52,674 bases of DNA from Laspinema palackyanum D2a (GCA_025370845.1 JAMXFF010000050.1:1-52674), one strand, 5' to 3'. Shown: positions 37,301 through 45,954, numbered from the stretch's first letter. Notes: a model not told the origin generated them from the sequence alone. Numbers and translations: made by a program.

Positions 37301-37661
37301 CTAAATCATGGGCAGTCGGTGCATCCGGAACCCCTTCCCCATTCTGGCTGCCATTCCCCACCACCGCACAGAAGCGCGCCATCAAGGTGCCTAAATCCGT
37401 GTGAGGCAGGCTATTTCTCTCCTCGCTTAACCCCCACTCCGGATTCGTAGTTTCCCCTTGTAATAAATCCAGGAGCAAACAGCCCACATCGAGGACCCCC
37501 ACCGGAGCTTCCGCTTCATCGAGGAGGATGAGGTGCCCAAATGCTGACATCCGCCCCGCGCTGATGCTCAAGCGATGCCATAACTCTGCTATACTTACCG
37601 CTTGCGGGCATACAGGGGTAGGGAGTGTAAATTCTTCTAAGAGTAGGGGGGTCTTTAACAT
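34344..37661 (-). CDS. Hybrid sensor histidine kinase with degenerate receiver domains
   Basis: This 1105-residue protein begins with two CBS-like modules (about 15-200), then a PAS-like region (about 225-390). HisKA has H410 in CISHELKTPL; the HATPase has NLLSNAIKF, DTGIGIP and GTGLGLAL. A receiver follows from about 655: the phospho-Asp position is asparagine (N709, IFLNLFLPM) and the acidic pocket reads IVEAVP instead of a DD pair, while the TEV threonine and LPVKG lysine remain. Two more receiver-like segments lie at about 820-930 and 960-1105. The input-kinase-pseudoreceiver layout is CikA-like. It is divergent from kaiABC. Confidence 0.9.
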   Translation of the reverse strand: MLKTPLLLEEFTLPTPVCPQAVSIAELWHRLSISAGRMSAFGHLILLDEAEAPVGVLDVGCLLLDLLQGETTNPEWGLSEERNSLPHTDLGTLMARFCAVVGNGSQNGEGVPDAPTAHDLDIWQQAVAGLSPRAVASVERVPAQMSLTQFWERLQTQDPDQPRQPAWVVMDAEGKCLGLLDFPRAIAALAQNTRLVPRTPAVPEQPSGGPEALSGIKAWPFGAVRPLGELLEEIPLPMKLQTSAGKVAIYNQAWRTYFDSFSEPETDPSGEVRTPFQPTSNREPDHLEHPDSDPLSRGLCPLPKGSDRVWQFVKIPISLAFSERSPHLSGQDSPLDPSQGPEFAGPHSTGNHPPVSASIPSDGSQTESLWLVLAQDVTVQQQVAKELAAKNADLMQMNRLKDEFLACISHELKTPLTAVLGLSSLLKERTLGPLTDRQARYAQMIYTSGRHLMNVVNDILDLTRIESGQMELILEPVSIPDVCDRAFDQAKQSHHPSDSPVHGSSSNAAITELEIPFTLELEPGLPSPVADELRLRQMLYNLLSNAIKFTANGGEIGLRVNRWEGWLAFTVWDTGIGIPAQKQHLIFQKFQQLENPMTRQFEGTGLGLALTQRLARAHGGDVTFISKEGVGSEFTLLLPPCPPQQTTTLTERTAPTKNRLILIVEAVPRYIDDLTERFNELGYHVAIARAGTEAVEKARRLQPRAIFLNLFLPMLSGWDVLTLLKSDPQTRHIPAIVMATEVDKERAIRAQCNGFLTLPVKGNSLEKTLEGLMQDPEAESLATPQTTLTVLRLSPFDPEYRDLDERSPEDDSNGLSDQLNGLLASGLNPSASYHYRVLEADDLEQAELLARVWHLDAILLDPAPHLLNPSLFIQQFSQYPALAAVPLVTLDRQIALSASQVPGLTVFPYLKPIHGSDKAQEAQWPNVTALFQAVEVAVGMSSKPAILATDISILCQFSDRYEAVTPGVSKRSGTAELGRFPVDSTSTKHEWLQASIQYIQTAGFRCWMGRSWSEVWQQLQHQSVDLLLIYVPDSVPPQFPMEALKVLEQLPDRPAILIVDRSLETYETDTPGEFRSSLKAIATQLLPPSLSMEELLDSINQALKI

Positions 37662-38154
37662 AGGGAACTGGGGATGAAGATCTTGTAAAATTCAGAATGG
37701 AGTGTTCCGCTAACGGTAACACCCAGCAGTGGGGGATTGGCCTCACAGGATGCCTTTCCATCGGGCTTTTACTCTAACGCCTACGGCCTCCGGGTAGCGC
37801 TCAGATCAATCGGACAAGAAAGCGGGTTTCTTAACCACCTTGGTCCTAGTCAATAGAGATTTTGTGAAAAAATTCGGTTTGTCTTCCCTCTACTGCACCG
37901 ACTTCCTAGTATGTCCTGCTTTGTTGTCTAAGTCATTTGGGATAACCGATACAGAATCACCCGGGAATCCGATGGTGGGCGTGAGGACAACCGCTCATGA
38001 CTCCAGGTACGGATCAATTATGGATCTCAATGGGGTGTGACCCCGAGCAACCCATTACAATTTAGGTACAGTGTTTGTTGAATGTTTAACACAACCTTGA
38101 GCCACCAGTCATGGAGGCAGGGCAATTGAACGTTGCGGCTGCACGAGTAGTCAA
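37662..38154. other. Divergent promoter region between the hybrid kinase and kaiA
   Basis: This 493-bp spacer holds both promoters. A degenerate repeat (AAGAAAGCGGGTTTCTT near 37816-37832, and CGGTTTGTCTTCCCTCTAC near 37874) resembles sequence at 19655-19745. No gene is seen. Confidence 0.5.
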
Positions 38155-39120
38155 TTGGAACATCGATTTTCTAATAAGGTTTTGCAAAACAAACTGTCTA
38201 TTTGTACTTTCGGGCCATCGGATATCCTGGCGCAATCGCTCACCCAGTTTTTGGAGAGCGATCGCTATGCCCTGACTTATTTTCAGGGGGCTGATGAGTT
38301 TCTCGCCTTCGTCGAACGAGAAAAGCAACAGCTTGACTGTTTAATTTTACAAGCTCATCCCAACTTAAAGGGCCTCACCCGTCAACTCCATCAACAATCC
38401 ACCCTCTTGCCCGCAGTGATTGTCCACCTGGGTTCCCATCAAGCCAGTGAATCGGCCGAAACACCGGCTTCTGACCTCAACGATATCCTGCTAACTGCCG
38501 TAAAGTCCCCGGAAAATGGAGAGTTTGTCTCCTCCAAAGTGGTCTACCATACTGCTGAAAGCCACATTTCGGTACCTCAACTCCCCGAGATTGGTCGTGC
38601 TGTCGAAAAAGCGATCACCCAGTTTATTAACTTCTCCCCAGTCTCCTGGGAAAGCGATCGCACTCAACCCACCCCCAATTCATCTCCAGACACCTCCACT
38701 CAAAACTTTCTCGGCCCTCAGCAGCGAATGCTCGCCGAGAAATTGAGGGAGCGATTAGGATATCTTGGTGTGTACTATAAACGCAATCCCAAACGGTTTC
38801 TGCGGAACCTGCCTCCCGCAGAACGACAACATTTTTTAGATGAACTCCAAGCCGAATATCGTGATATTGTTTTGAATTATTTCTCAGCCGATGGCTCCCT
38901 CAATCAAAAAATTGATGAGATGGTCAGCACCGCTTTTTTGGCTGATATTTCCGTCACCCAGATTGTAGAAATACACATGGATTTAATGGATGATTTTTCC
39001 AAACAACTTAAACTCGAAGGACGCAGTGAAGAAATTCTCCTAGACTACCGATTAACTCTGATTGATATTATCGCCCATTTATGTGAAATGTATCGCCGCT
39101 CAATTCCCAGAGATGCTTAA
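38155..39120 (+). CDS. kaiA: Circadian clock protein KaiA
   Basis: Full-length KaiA (up to 321 residues) has an N-terminal pseudo-receiver-like domain (LSICTFGPSDILAQSL to LPAVIVHLG) and the C-terminal helical domain that dimerises and binds KaiC. The latter contains ERLGYLGVYYKRNPKRFLRN, then VEIHMDLMDDFSKQL and the LLDYRLTLIDIIAHLCEMY end. KaiA stimulates KaiC autophosphorylation. There is no in-frame ATG ahead of the domain after the stop at 38098. The start must be TTG at 38155 or, preceded by AATAAGG, TTG at 38182. kaiB follows 60 bp downstream. Confidence 0.95.
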   Translation: MEHRFSNKVLQNKLSICTFGPSDILAQSLTQFLESDRYALTYFQGADEFLAFVEREKQQLDCLILQAHPNLKGLTRQLHQQSTLLPAVIVHLGSHQASESAETPASDLNDILLTAVKSPENGEFVSSKVVYHTAESHISVPQLPEIGRAVEKAITQFINFSPVSWESDRTQPTPNSSPDTSTQNFLGPQQRMLAEKLRERLGYLGVYYKRNPKRFLRNLPPAERQHFLDELQAEYRDIVLNYFSADGSLNQKIDEMVSTAFLADISVTQIVEIHMDLMDDFSKQLKLEGRSEEILLDYRLTLIDIIAHLCEMYRRSIPRDA

Positions 39121-39180
39121 TCAATCTTCAATCCTCCCCCTCCTTATTTCTTCTCGGCTCAATTTTCACCAAGTGAATCC

Positions 39181-39495
39181 ATGATTAACCCCAAGAAAAC
39201 CTACGTTCTCAAGCTTTACGTCGCGGGGAACACCCCCAACTCGGTGCGAGCTTTAAAAACCCTCAAAGATATTTTAGAGCAAGAATTTGAAGGAGTTTAT
39301 GCCCTCAAAGTGATTGATGTCTTGAAAAATCCTCAACTCGCCGAAGAGGATAAAATCTTGGCAACCCCCACCCTCTCCAAAATCCTGCCCCCTCCGGTCC
39401 GCAAAATCATTGGAGACCTCTCGGACCGCGAAAAAGTCTTGATCGGTTTAGACCTCCTCTATGAAGAATTACGAGAAGAACGAGAATTTGAGTGA
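39181..39495 (+). CDS. kaiB: Circadian clock protein KaiB
   Basis: This 104-residue KaiB contains [18 protein letters not shown], the fold-switching core [18 protein letters not shown], and [19 protein letters not shown]. It ends in the acidic [11 protein letters not shown] tail. KaiB binds phosphorylated KaiC, switches to a thioredoxin-like fold and sequesters KaiA, starting the dephosphorylation phase. It lies second in the kaiABC operon, 101 bp ahead of kaiC. Confidence 0.97.
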   Translation: MINPKKTYVLKLYVAGNTPNSVRALKTLKDILEQEFEGVYALKVIDVLKNPQLAEEDKILATPTLSKILPPPVRKIIGDLSDREKVLIGLDLLYEELREEREFE

Positions 39496-39596
39496 CATCC
39501 CTGGGTTCCCACCTATCCAAACTTCTCTCGATTAAATTATAATCCAAGGTCCATCATCCCTCACCCCTAGCCTTCTTGTCATTTTAAACTCGCCCT

Positions 39597-41159
39597 ATGA
39601 ATCTTACTAAGCCATCTGGAGAAAGCGAAGAACGTATGCCCCTTGGTGTCCATAAAATCCGCACTATGATTGAGGGATTTGATGACATCAGTCATGGCGG
39701 AATGCCAGTGGGTAGAACGACCTTAGTCAGCGGCACCTCCGGGACCGGAAAAACCTTGTTTGCGGTCCAGTTCCTCTATAACGGCATTACCTTTTTCGAG
39801 GAACCCGGGGTCTTCGTAACCTTTGAAGAATCTCCCAGCGATATTATCAAAAACGCCTATAGTTTTGGCTGGGACCTGCAAGGCTTAATTGACCAAGGTA
39901 AACTCTTTATTCTCGACGCTTCGCCGGATCCAGAAGGACAAGATGTGGTCGGAAATTTTGACCTGTCTGCCTTGATTGAACGGATTCAGTATGCTATTCG
40001 CAAATACAAAGCCAAACGAGTCTCCATTGACTCTGTAACTGCCGTCTTTCAACAGTATGATGCCGCCTCGGTGGTCCGTCGGGAAATCTTCCGCTTAGTG
40101 GCCCGTCTCAAACAAGTGGGTGCAACTACCATTATGACCACGGAACGAGTCGAAGAATATGGACCCGTGGCCCGGTTTGGCGTGGAAGAATTTGTCTCCG
40201 ATAATGTGGTGATTGTCCGCAACGTTTTAGAAGGCGAACGGCGTCGCCGGACCCTGGAAATTTTGAAATTGCGCGGCACTACCCACATGAAAGGGGAATA
40301 TCCTTTCACTATCACTAATGAAGGGATTAATATCTTCCCCCTTGGGGCCATGCGCCTCACCCAACGGTCCTCAAATGTCCGGGTTTCTTCCGGAGTCAAA
40401 ACCCTCGATACCATGTGTGGCGGGGGATTTTTCAAGGATTCAATTATTCTGGCAACTGGCGCAACGGGCACCGGAAAAACCCTCCTGGTCAGCAAATTCT
40501 TGGAGGATGCCTGTAAAAGTGGGCAACGGGCGATGATGTTTGCTTATGAAGAATCCCGCGCTCAACTGCTCAGAAATGCTTACTCCTGGGGCATTGATTT
40601 TGAAGAACTGGAAGAGAAGGGATTGCTGAGAATTCTCTGTGCTTATCCTGAGTCGGCTGGGTTGGAAGACCATTTACAAATCATTAAAACGGATATCTCG
40701 GAATTTAAACCAGCTCGAATTGCGATCGACTCCCTTTCTGCCTTAGCGCGTGGTGTCAGTAACAACGCCTTTCGTCAATTCGTGATTGGGGTAACCGGCT
40801 ATGCTAAACAAGAGGAAATAACGGGATTTTTCACGAATACTACAGACCAATTCATGGGTGCTCATTCGATTACGGAGTCCCATATTTCTACCATTACGGA
40901 TACCATTTTGATGTTGCAGTATGTAGAAATTCGTGGGGAAATGTCCCGGGCGATTAACGTCTTCAAAATGCGCGGTTCTTGGCATGATAAAGGCATTCGG
41001 GAATACTCGATTAGTCATAAGGGACCGGATATTAAAGATTCGTTCCGCAATTATGAACGGATTATCAGTGGTTCTCCCTCTCGGATTTCCGTAGATGAAA
41101 AAACCGAACTCTCCCGCATTGTCAAAGGGGTGCAGGGAAAAACTGGGGACGAACTTTAA
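39597..41159 (+). CDS. kaiC: Circadian clock ATPase/kinase KaiC
   Basis: This 520-residue double-domain RecA-like ATPase has CI Walker A GTSGTGKT (46-53) with catalytic E77-E78 (VTFEES), and CII Walker A GATGTGKT with FAYEES. The phosphosites fall at the Synechococcus positions S431 and T432 (TESHISTITDT). The conserved VEIRGEMSRAINVFKMRG segment follows. KaiC hexamers form the core oscillator and signal to output kinases. Every key residue is present. A strong terminator follows. Confidence 0.98.
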   Translation: MNLTKPSGESEERMPLGVHKIRTMIEGFDDISHGGMPVGRTTLVSGTSGTGKTLFAVQFLYNGITFFEEPGVFVTFEESPSDIIKNAYSFGWDLQGLIDQGKLFILDASPDPEGQDVVGNFDLSALIERIQYAIRKYKAKRVSIDSVTAVFQQYDAASVVRREIFRLVARLKQVGATTIMTTERVEEYGPVARFGVEEFVSDNVVIVRNVLEGERRRRTLEILKLRGTTHMKGEYPFTITNEGINIFPLGAMRLTQRSSNVRVSSGVKTLDTMCGGGFFKDSIILATGATGTGKTLLVSKFLEDACKSGQRAMMFAYEESRAQLLRNAYSWGIDFEELEEKGLLRILCAYPESAGLEDHLQIIKTDISEFKPARIAIDSLSALARGVSNNAFRQFVIGVTGYAKQEEITGFFTNTTDQFMGAHSITESHISTITDTILMLQYVEIRGEMSRAINVFKMRGSWHDKGIREYSISHKGPDIKDSFRNYERIISGSPSRISVDEKTELSRIVKGVQGKTGDEL

Positions 41160-41170
41160 GGACAGGCATG

Positions 41171-41205
41171 AAAAAAGGGGCCAGTTTTAAACTGGCCCCT
41201 TTTTT
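41171..41205. terminator. Bidirectional terminator after kaiC
   Basis: A perfect stem GGGGCCAGTTT/AAACTGGCCCC with flanking A6 and T6 runs. It ends the kai operon and can also stop tRNA-Arg transcription from the other side. Confidence 0.9.
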
Positions 41206-41226
41206 GATGAAGTGTTAATCACCCAA

Positions 41227-41299
41227 CGAGCACGGAGGGATTTGAACCCCCGACACCCAGAACCGGAATCTGGTGCTCTATCCCCTGAGCTACGTGCCC
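41227..41299 (-). tRNA. trnR: tRNA-Arg (anticodon CCG)
   Basis: The minus strand folds as a normal cloverleaf of 73 nt. The acceptor is GGGCACG/CGTGCTC, the D-arm GCTC/GAGC, and the anticodon stem CCAGA/TCTGG with loop TTCCGGT, so the anticodon is CCG (reads CGG). The T-loop is TTCAAAT. The discriminator is G and CCA is not encoded. Confidence 0.95.
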
Positions 41300-41718
41300 T
41301 AACGATCTCTAACTATATCACCTGTTTGCTAGAATAGCTATAAGTAAAAATACTCGTTTTTTAGGGACGGGGTTGATCCCCAGATGGGCATGGGTCAGAA
41401 GGATCAACAAATTCGGACAAATTCAAGGGTGGAACTATAGGCCAGGAGCTACTCCTGTGCGGGCTATAGACAAAACAGACTGGGCAGAACCGCATTGGGT
41501 ATGAACTCATTGCGGTCCCTTCCTCTTGATACCTTCTCGGCGAGATGGCTGAATATTTGGCCGTTTAGAGGGAGGGTAGAGAGAAAACTTAAAAAAAGTT
41601 AAAATTTAGAGGGAATGTTTAAGATTTGACCTCCCCTATCTCCGAGATCACCGGGCGATAGACCGATAACTTTTAACTTTAGCCTGACCCCCACTCCATT
41701 CCCAAGACAGTCAAACTG
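41300..41718. other. Intergenic region, no gene seen
   Basis: This 419-bp spacer lies between tRNA-Arg and the next + strand gene. No ORF, repeat of the named families or convincing RNA structure was found. Confidence 0.5.
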
Positions 41719-42840
41719 ATGAATAAACCGATCGCTGGACGTTATGCTCGCTATATTAAATGGCCTTCTGAGACCGAAGTTCCTCCGGTAACCTCGTTCG
41801 CACAAGAATGGGCGAAGCGGTATGTGCAGAAGCTACATTTGGAGTCCCAAGTAGAAGAGAACGGGGCCGATCGCACTGGCGTGGATGAGTCTGAGTTAAT
41901 GATGCGGGAACGGGTGGGGGATTCCCTCCGGCAGTCGTTACGCTTATGTATCGCTCAAGGGTGGTCAAAAACTGAAATGCTTTTAGCACCCACTTTAAAA
42001 CAGCATTCCATTGACTCCCAATCTCTGAATTCCTGGGAGATTGCGGCGAAAACTCATCAAATTTATGACCAAGCGCTGGTCTTGTATGCTCAGGGGAAAT
42101 CTCCTCAACAACTGGCCGGGGCGATGTCTCCAATTTTGGGTAGATTGCGACAAGTGCAAGCGACTTCGGAACCTCTGACTCTAGCCTTTGTCAATCTTCA
42201 ATTTTACTATACCGGGCAGTTGTTGTTGCAGCAGGTTTCCCAAACTGAGCGATCGCAACTGGAAGGGTATTTTAGGGTGATTCAGGAATACTTAAATTTA
42301 CCCCTGCAACGAGTCTATGAAGCGGCAGCAAAGTTAGAGTGGGATGACTCTCCCTTGCAGGCGGTGAGAAAATTGCTGCCGGTGAGTTCAGAGATTGCTA
42401 CAGAAATTTGCGATCGCATTCGGGAACTGTATCCCCGGTACCGCAGTAACAGCGGTTCCCTGACTGATGAACGCATCTACAAATCCAGCCTGCGTGATGT
42501 GGAGATGTTCCAAGTATATCTCTGGGCTTGTGTCCTGGAACAAAGTATTGCCTCGGTACAACAGGAGTTGTTTCCCCTCTGTGTGATGCTGTATCCCTCC
42601 TTGGGAGTGCAGTGGGAATTAGTGAGGCAAATGCTCAATCTGTTAGGACGACAATTGCGCGATCGGCTCACATTGGAAGAGTATGATTTATTTGTGCCTT
42701 ACTTACGAACGATGTGGGAGATGTTCTCTCCGGCAGTCTTTTCTCCTATAGAGAAATCGGACAAATCCGAGGCGATCGCTGTTGAATCCGAGGACTTGTT
42801 TGATTCCAGTGAATCTCTGGGGAATTGGGTGGTGGGGTAG
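41719..42840 (+). CDS. Conserved cyanobacterial hypothetical protein, 373 aa
   Basis: No named domain is recognised. The protein is soluble and mostly helical, with RYARYIKWPSETEVPPV near the start, LALPTL-type helices through the middle and VQWELVRQMLNLLGRQLRD near 300-320. The last about 25 residues are acidic and serine-rich. It contains HIP1 octamers like the chromosomal core, so it is not obviously acquired. It is followed by the 42.9-kb repeat array. Confidence 0.75.
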   Translation: MNKPIAGRYARYIKWPSETEVPPVTSFAQEWAKRYVQKLHLESQVEENGADRTGVDESELMMRERVGDSLRQSLRLCIAQGWSKTEMLLAPTLKQHSIDSQSLNSWEIAAKTHQIYDQALVLYAQGKSPQQLAGAMSPILGRLRQVQATSEPLTLAFVNLQFYYTGQLLLQQVSQTERSQLEGYFRVIQEYLNLPLQRVYEAAAKLEWDDSPLQAVRKLLPVSSEIATEICDRIRELYPRYRSNSGSLTDERIYKSSLRDVEMFQVYLWACVLEQSIASVQQELFPLCVMLYPSLGVQWELVRQMLNLLGRQLRDRLTLEEYDLFVPYLRTMWEMFSPAVFSPIEKSDKSEAIAVESEDLFDSSESLGNWVVG

Positions 42841-42865
42841 TCGGGTGGTTGTCTGGAGTTCCGGA

Positions 42866-43032
42866 AACGACTGAAGTCGTTACTACAAACGGGGACGGGG
42901 AAACGACTGAAGTCGTTACTACGAACAAAGAGGGATAACGACTGAAGTCGTTACTACGAACATGAAGAAGATAACGACTGAAGTCGTTACTACGAACAAA
43001 GAGGGATAACGACTGAAGTCGTTACTACGAAC
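42866..43032 (+). repeat. Array of five AACGACT hairpin repeats
   Basis: Units start at 42866, 42902, 42937, 42973 and 43008 (about 35-36 bp period). Each is AACGACT-GA-AGTCGTT then ACTAC(A/G)AAC. Spacers AAAGAGGGAT and ATGAAGAAGAT alternate, indicating duplication of a two-unit block. It occupies most of the gap 42841-43166. Confidence 0.9.
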
Positions 43033-43166
43033 ATCGGAGAAAGTGCCTTGTACTCCCTGATTTTCTCCTGACTCCGAATTGGGAGATAATCGCTAAAATG
43101 GGAAAAGATGGGGTAATTTGGGAAATTCCTCGTCCTTTTGAATCAACACGAGAGGTTAATAAACCA

Positions 43167-43679
43167 ATGGCATTACAACAAGGTGATACAGGTTCGCAGG
43201 TCGAACAATTACAGAGGCAATTAGAAAAGTTAGGATATAACGTCGGGCGTTTTAACCCAAACTTTGGCCCTCTCCTTGAGGAGATTGTGAAAGCTTTTCA
43301 AGCGGAATCCGGACTGCTTGTCGATGGAGTTGTGGGAGAGCAAACCGAAAGTGCGATCGCTCGCGCTGTCGCCGGAATTTCCCTACCCACCAGCGTTTCC
43401 CCGCCTCCCGTCAGTCCTTCCGGGGATTTTACTACTGGCAATTGGCCGGAATGGCGGATTGTCACCCAAGGCGGATTAAATACCCGTAGCGGCCCGGGAT
43501 TTGAATTTCCCGTAGAAAGTACCCTCACAGGCGGCAGTCTCGTCACCCGTCATCCCGATTATACGAATCCCGTACAAGGCGATCGCACCGGCAAACCCTG
43601 GTTAGTGATTACCAATCAAGGCACTGCCCAATTTATCCGCGCCAATAATAAATTTATCGAACCGGATATTCAATCTTAA
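43167..43679 (+). CDS. Peptidoglycan-binding domain protein with SH3-like C-terminus
   Basis: From ATG 43167 the 170-residue protein starts MALQQGDTGSQVEQLQ, the usual start of the PG_binding_1 fold, and continues to FQAESGLLVDGVVGEQTESA. A proline/serine linker (about 75-95) leads to an SH3-like module with WRIVTQGGLNTRSGPGFEF and VTRHPDY. An ATG at 43098 would add 23 residues without a signal peptide. The pair of domains is typical of proteins acting at the cell wall, though no clear leader is seen in either version. Confidence 0.82.
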   Translation: MALQQGDTGSQVEQLQRQLEKLGYNVGRFNPNFGPLLEEIVKAFQAESGLLVDGVVGEQTESAIARAVAGISLPTSVSPPPVSPSGDFTTGNWPEWRIVTQGGLNTRSGPGFEFPVESTLTGGSLVTRHPDYTNPVQGDRTGKPWLVITNQGTAQFIRANNKFIEPDIQS

Positions 43680-43761
43680 TAGACCTCTACCAAAATTCTC
43701 TTAAGCCCCCCTTTTTAAGGGGGGTTGGGGGGATCAATCCGAAATTTTATAAGAGGTCTAT
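43679..43761. mobile_element. 83-bp palindromic element with terminal inverted repeats (copy 2)
   Basis: ATAGACCTCT at the left pairs perfectly with AGAGGTCTAT at the right. AAAATT/AATTTT lies inside, around the core GCCCCCCTTTTTAAGGGGGG and TTGGGGGGATCAATCCG. It is the better-preserved relative of 29957-30036 and separates convergent genes. Confidence 0.8.
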
Positions 43762-43794
43762 TGTATTATCCTAAGCATTTAAAATCGGTTTACT

Positions 43795-44445
43795 TCACCC
43801 CCCACCTTCACGCCGAAAAACCACAGACAAATTATTAGCAGGCATTTCCACAATTTCCAGTAAATTCAAGCCATTTTCAAGAGCAACTGCCTCCACCTCC
43901 TCTAAATTTCTAACCCCCCATTCTGGGTTTTGCTGTTGCAGCATTTCATCAAAACTTTGATTCGATGGGGCCGTATGTTTTCCTCCCCGTTTATAAGGAC
44001 CATACAGGTACAAAATTCCCCCCATCGGTAAAATTCGACCCGCCCCCGCCATTAATCCTAAAGTCGCCGTAAACGGAGAAATATGAATTAAATTAATGGC
44101 AATCATTGCCGTAATCTCCGATACATTTACCTGGGAATTTTCAGGAGATTCAATTGACCAAACCGACTCGGCAACATTCAGGGGAATCGGAGGGAAAAGA
44201 TTGTCTGAGGGAACCTCTTTCATCCAGGCGAGAATACTCTCCCGCAACATCGGTTCCGCTTCACTCGGTTGCCAGAATCGCGGTTTGAGACGAGGTGCAA
44301 AAAAGATGGCGTGTTCACCGCTGCCACTGGCAACTTCTAACACCGTTCCCGTGGGCGGGAGAACCCGACGCAATACCTTTAAAATCGGTTCACGGTTGCG
44401 TTGCGTTGCCGGGGCGAATCGTCTTGCATCATTGGGATGGTTCAT
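43795..44445 (-). CDS. SAM-dependent methyltransferase-like protein, DUF938 family
   Basis: This 216-residue protein starts with the DUF938 signature DARRFAPATQRNREPILKVL, then the SAM-binding loop VLEVASGSGEHAIFF and the QPSEAEPMLRESI segment. A conserved HISPF motif lies near 125 (NLIHISPFTATLGLM) and YGPYKRGG near 155. The family is widespread in bacteria and animals with an unknown substrate. It is divergent from the Rieske oxygenase gene, with a 96-bp shared promoter region. Confidence 0.88.
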   Translation of the reverse strand: MNHPNDARRFAPATQRNREPILKVLRRVLPPTGTVLEVASGSGEHAIFFAPRLKPRFWQPSEAEPMLRESILAWMKEVPSDNLFPPIPLNVAESVWSIESPENSQVNVSEITAMIAINLIHISPFTATLGLMAGAGRILPMGGILYLYGPYKRGGKHTAPSNQSFDEMLQQQNPEWGVRNLEEVEAVALENGLNLLEIVEMPANNLSVVFRREGGG

Positions 44446-44541
44446 TTCTTTTCTAAAATTTGCCCATTCAGGGGATTAACCTTCTAAAATTAGAATAGCA
44501 AACTGTCGGACAATCATCGAGCCTACCTAACTGAAATCATA

Positions 44542-45954
44542 ATGATAGCAAACGAGGCGATCGCCTTAGAAACCGCACCCTCTTTCAACACTGAACCCGG
44601 AGGCAACGACCCCCATCGCTTTGACGTTCGGGAAGTCTGGTATCCCGTCTATTATCTGCAAGATTTGGACCAATCCAAAATCATGAGATTTACCCTATTG
44701 GGAGTAGATTTAGCCATTTGGTGGGATAAAACCGGACAATCTTGGCGGGCATTTGAAGACAAATGTCCCCACCGTCTCGCACCTCTATCCGAGGGCAGAA
44801 TTAATGAACAAGGTTGGATAGAATGTCCTTATCATGGATGGGCATTTTCTGCAACGGGCAAGTGCGAAACGATTCCCCAACAGAATGAAGGCGGCAAAGC
44901 GGAACAGTCAGAACGAGCTTGCGTGAGGAACTTTCCCACCGCAGAACATCAGGGATTATTATTCGTATATGCTGGGAATCCGGAGAATGCAAAACAGACC
45001 AAAGTTTCCTTGATTGACCCTTTGGAAGAATCCCCAGAAAAGTGGGTTTGTTTGAACACTTTTCGAGACTTACCCTATGATGCCCTCACCCTATTAGAAA
45101 ATGTTCTCGATGCCAGTCATATCCCCTATACCCATCATCGCACCGTCGGCAATCGTGCCAATGCGAGCAAGGTTGACTTGGAAGTGATTGCTTCTGGAAA
45201 ACAAGGATTTGAAGGACTCTGGGAAGAAGGACCGCGCAAAGGCACATTAGGCAGTCAATCCACCCATTTCCTCGCCCCGGGACTGATGTGGCATGACCTC
45301 ACATCCAAGCAATTTGGCAGAACCATGACAGTGGTTTATGCAACGCCAATTCGCAAAGGAGAATGTCGATTATTTGCCCGGTTTCCCTTCCAATTTGCCT
45401 CAAAAGTTCCAGAAACTTTTATTAAATTAAGCCCGCAGTGGTATTCTCATATCGGACAGAATGCCATCTTGGAAGATGACCAGATTTTTCTCTACCATCA
45501 AGAGCGATATTTAGAAGCAGCCGGAGGGAGTGAGAAAATTGCTAAAGCATTTTATCTGCCGACAAAAGCGGATTTGTTTGTGCTGGCATTTCGGAAGTGG
45601 GTGAATGAGTATGACGCCGACCCCTTTCCTGGGGAATCCTTTCCACCGTTGCGATCGCGCCAAGAGTTACTCGATCGCTATCATTCCCACACCATCCATT
45701 GCCGCAGTTGTTCCACCGCCTTGAGGAGAATCCAGAAACTGCGGGAAATAGCCGGGATTTTGGCTGCGATCGCCTGGATAACTGCGCCATTATTAGCCGT
45801 CATCGTCACGGAAAACACCGTTCCGACGGTTGCCCTTTCCACCGGAATTACCCTGGTTTTAAGTGCGCTATGGTGGGGATTAGGTAAGTTAGAACGCCGG
45901 TTCTACGAGGGGCGAGATATTCCGCCTAGGAACCTGCCGGAGAAGAAAAAGTAA
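44542..45954 (+). CDS. Rieske non-heme iron oxygenase, pheophorbide a oxygenase-like
   Basis: This 470-residue protein has a Rieske cluster site C75-P-H77 and C95-P-Y-H98, then the mononuclear iron site N187, D190, H193, H198 in LENVLDASHIPYTHH. The C-terminal CRSCSTALRR supplies the CxxC motif of the PAO/Tic55/ACD1 group, and two membrane helices follow (about 405-445). Plant relatives open the chlorophyll ring or act at plastid membranes; the cyanobacterial substrate is not settled. Length and motifs are complete. Confidence 0.9.
   Translation: MIANEAIALETAPSFNTEPGGNDPHRFDVREVWYPVYYLQDLDQSKIMRFTLLGVDLAIWWDKTGQSWRAFEDKCPHRLAPLSEGRINEQGWIECPYHGWAFSATGKCETIPQQNEGGKAEQSERACVRNFPTAEHQGLLFVYAGNPENAKQTKVSLIDPLEESPEKWVCLNTFRDLPYDALTLLENVLDASHIPYTHHRTVGNRANASKVDLEVIASGKQGFEGLWEEGPRKGTLGSQSTHFLAPGLMWHDLTSKQFGRTMTVVYATPIRKGECRLFARFPFQFASKVPETFIKLSPQWYSHIGQNAILEDDQIFLYHQERYLEAAGGSEKIAKAFYLPTKADLFVLAFRKWVNEYDADPFPGESFPPLRSRQELLDRYHSHTIHCRSCSTALRRIQKLREIAGILAAIAWITAPLLAVIVTENTVPTVALSTGITLVLSALWWGLGKLERRFYEGRDIPPRNLPEKKK

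Noticed and set aside
42866-43032. Possible CRISPR array
   Set aside because: Spacers are only about 10-11 bp and two of them are repeated; units are hairpins of a dispersed family and no cas gene is near.
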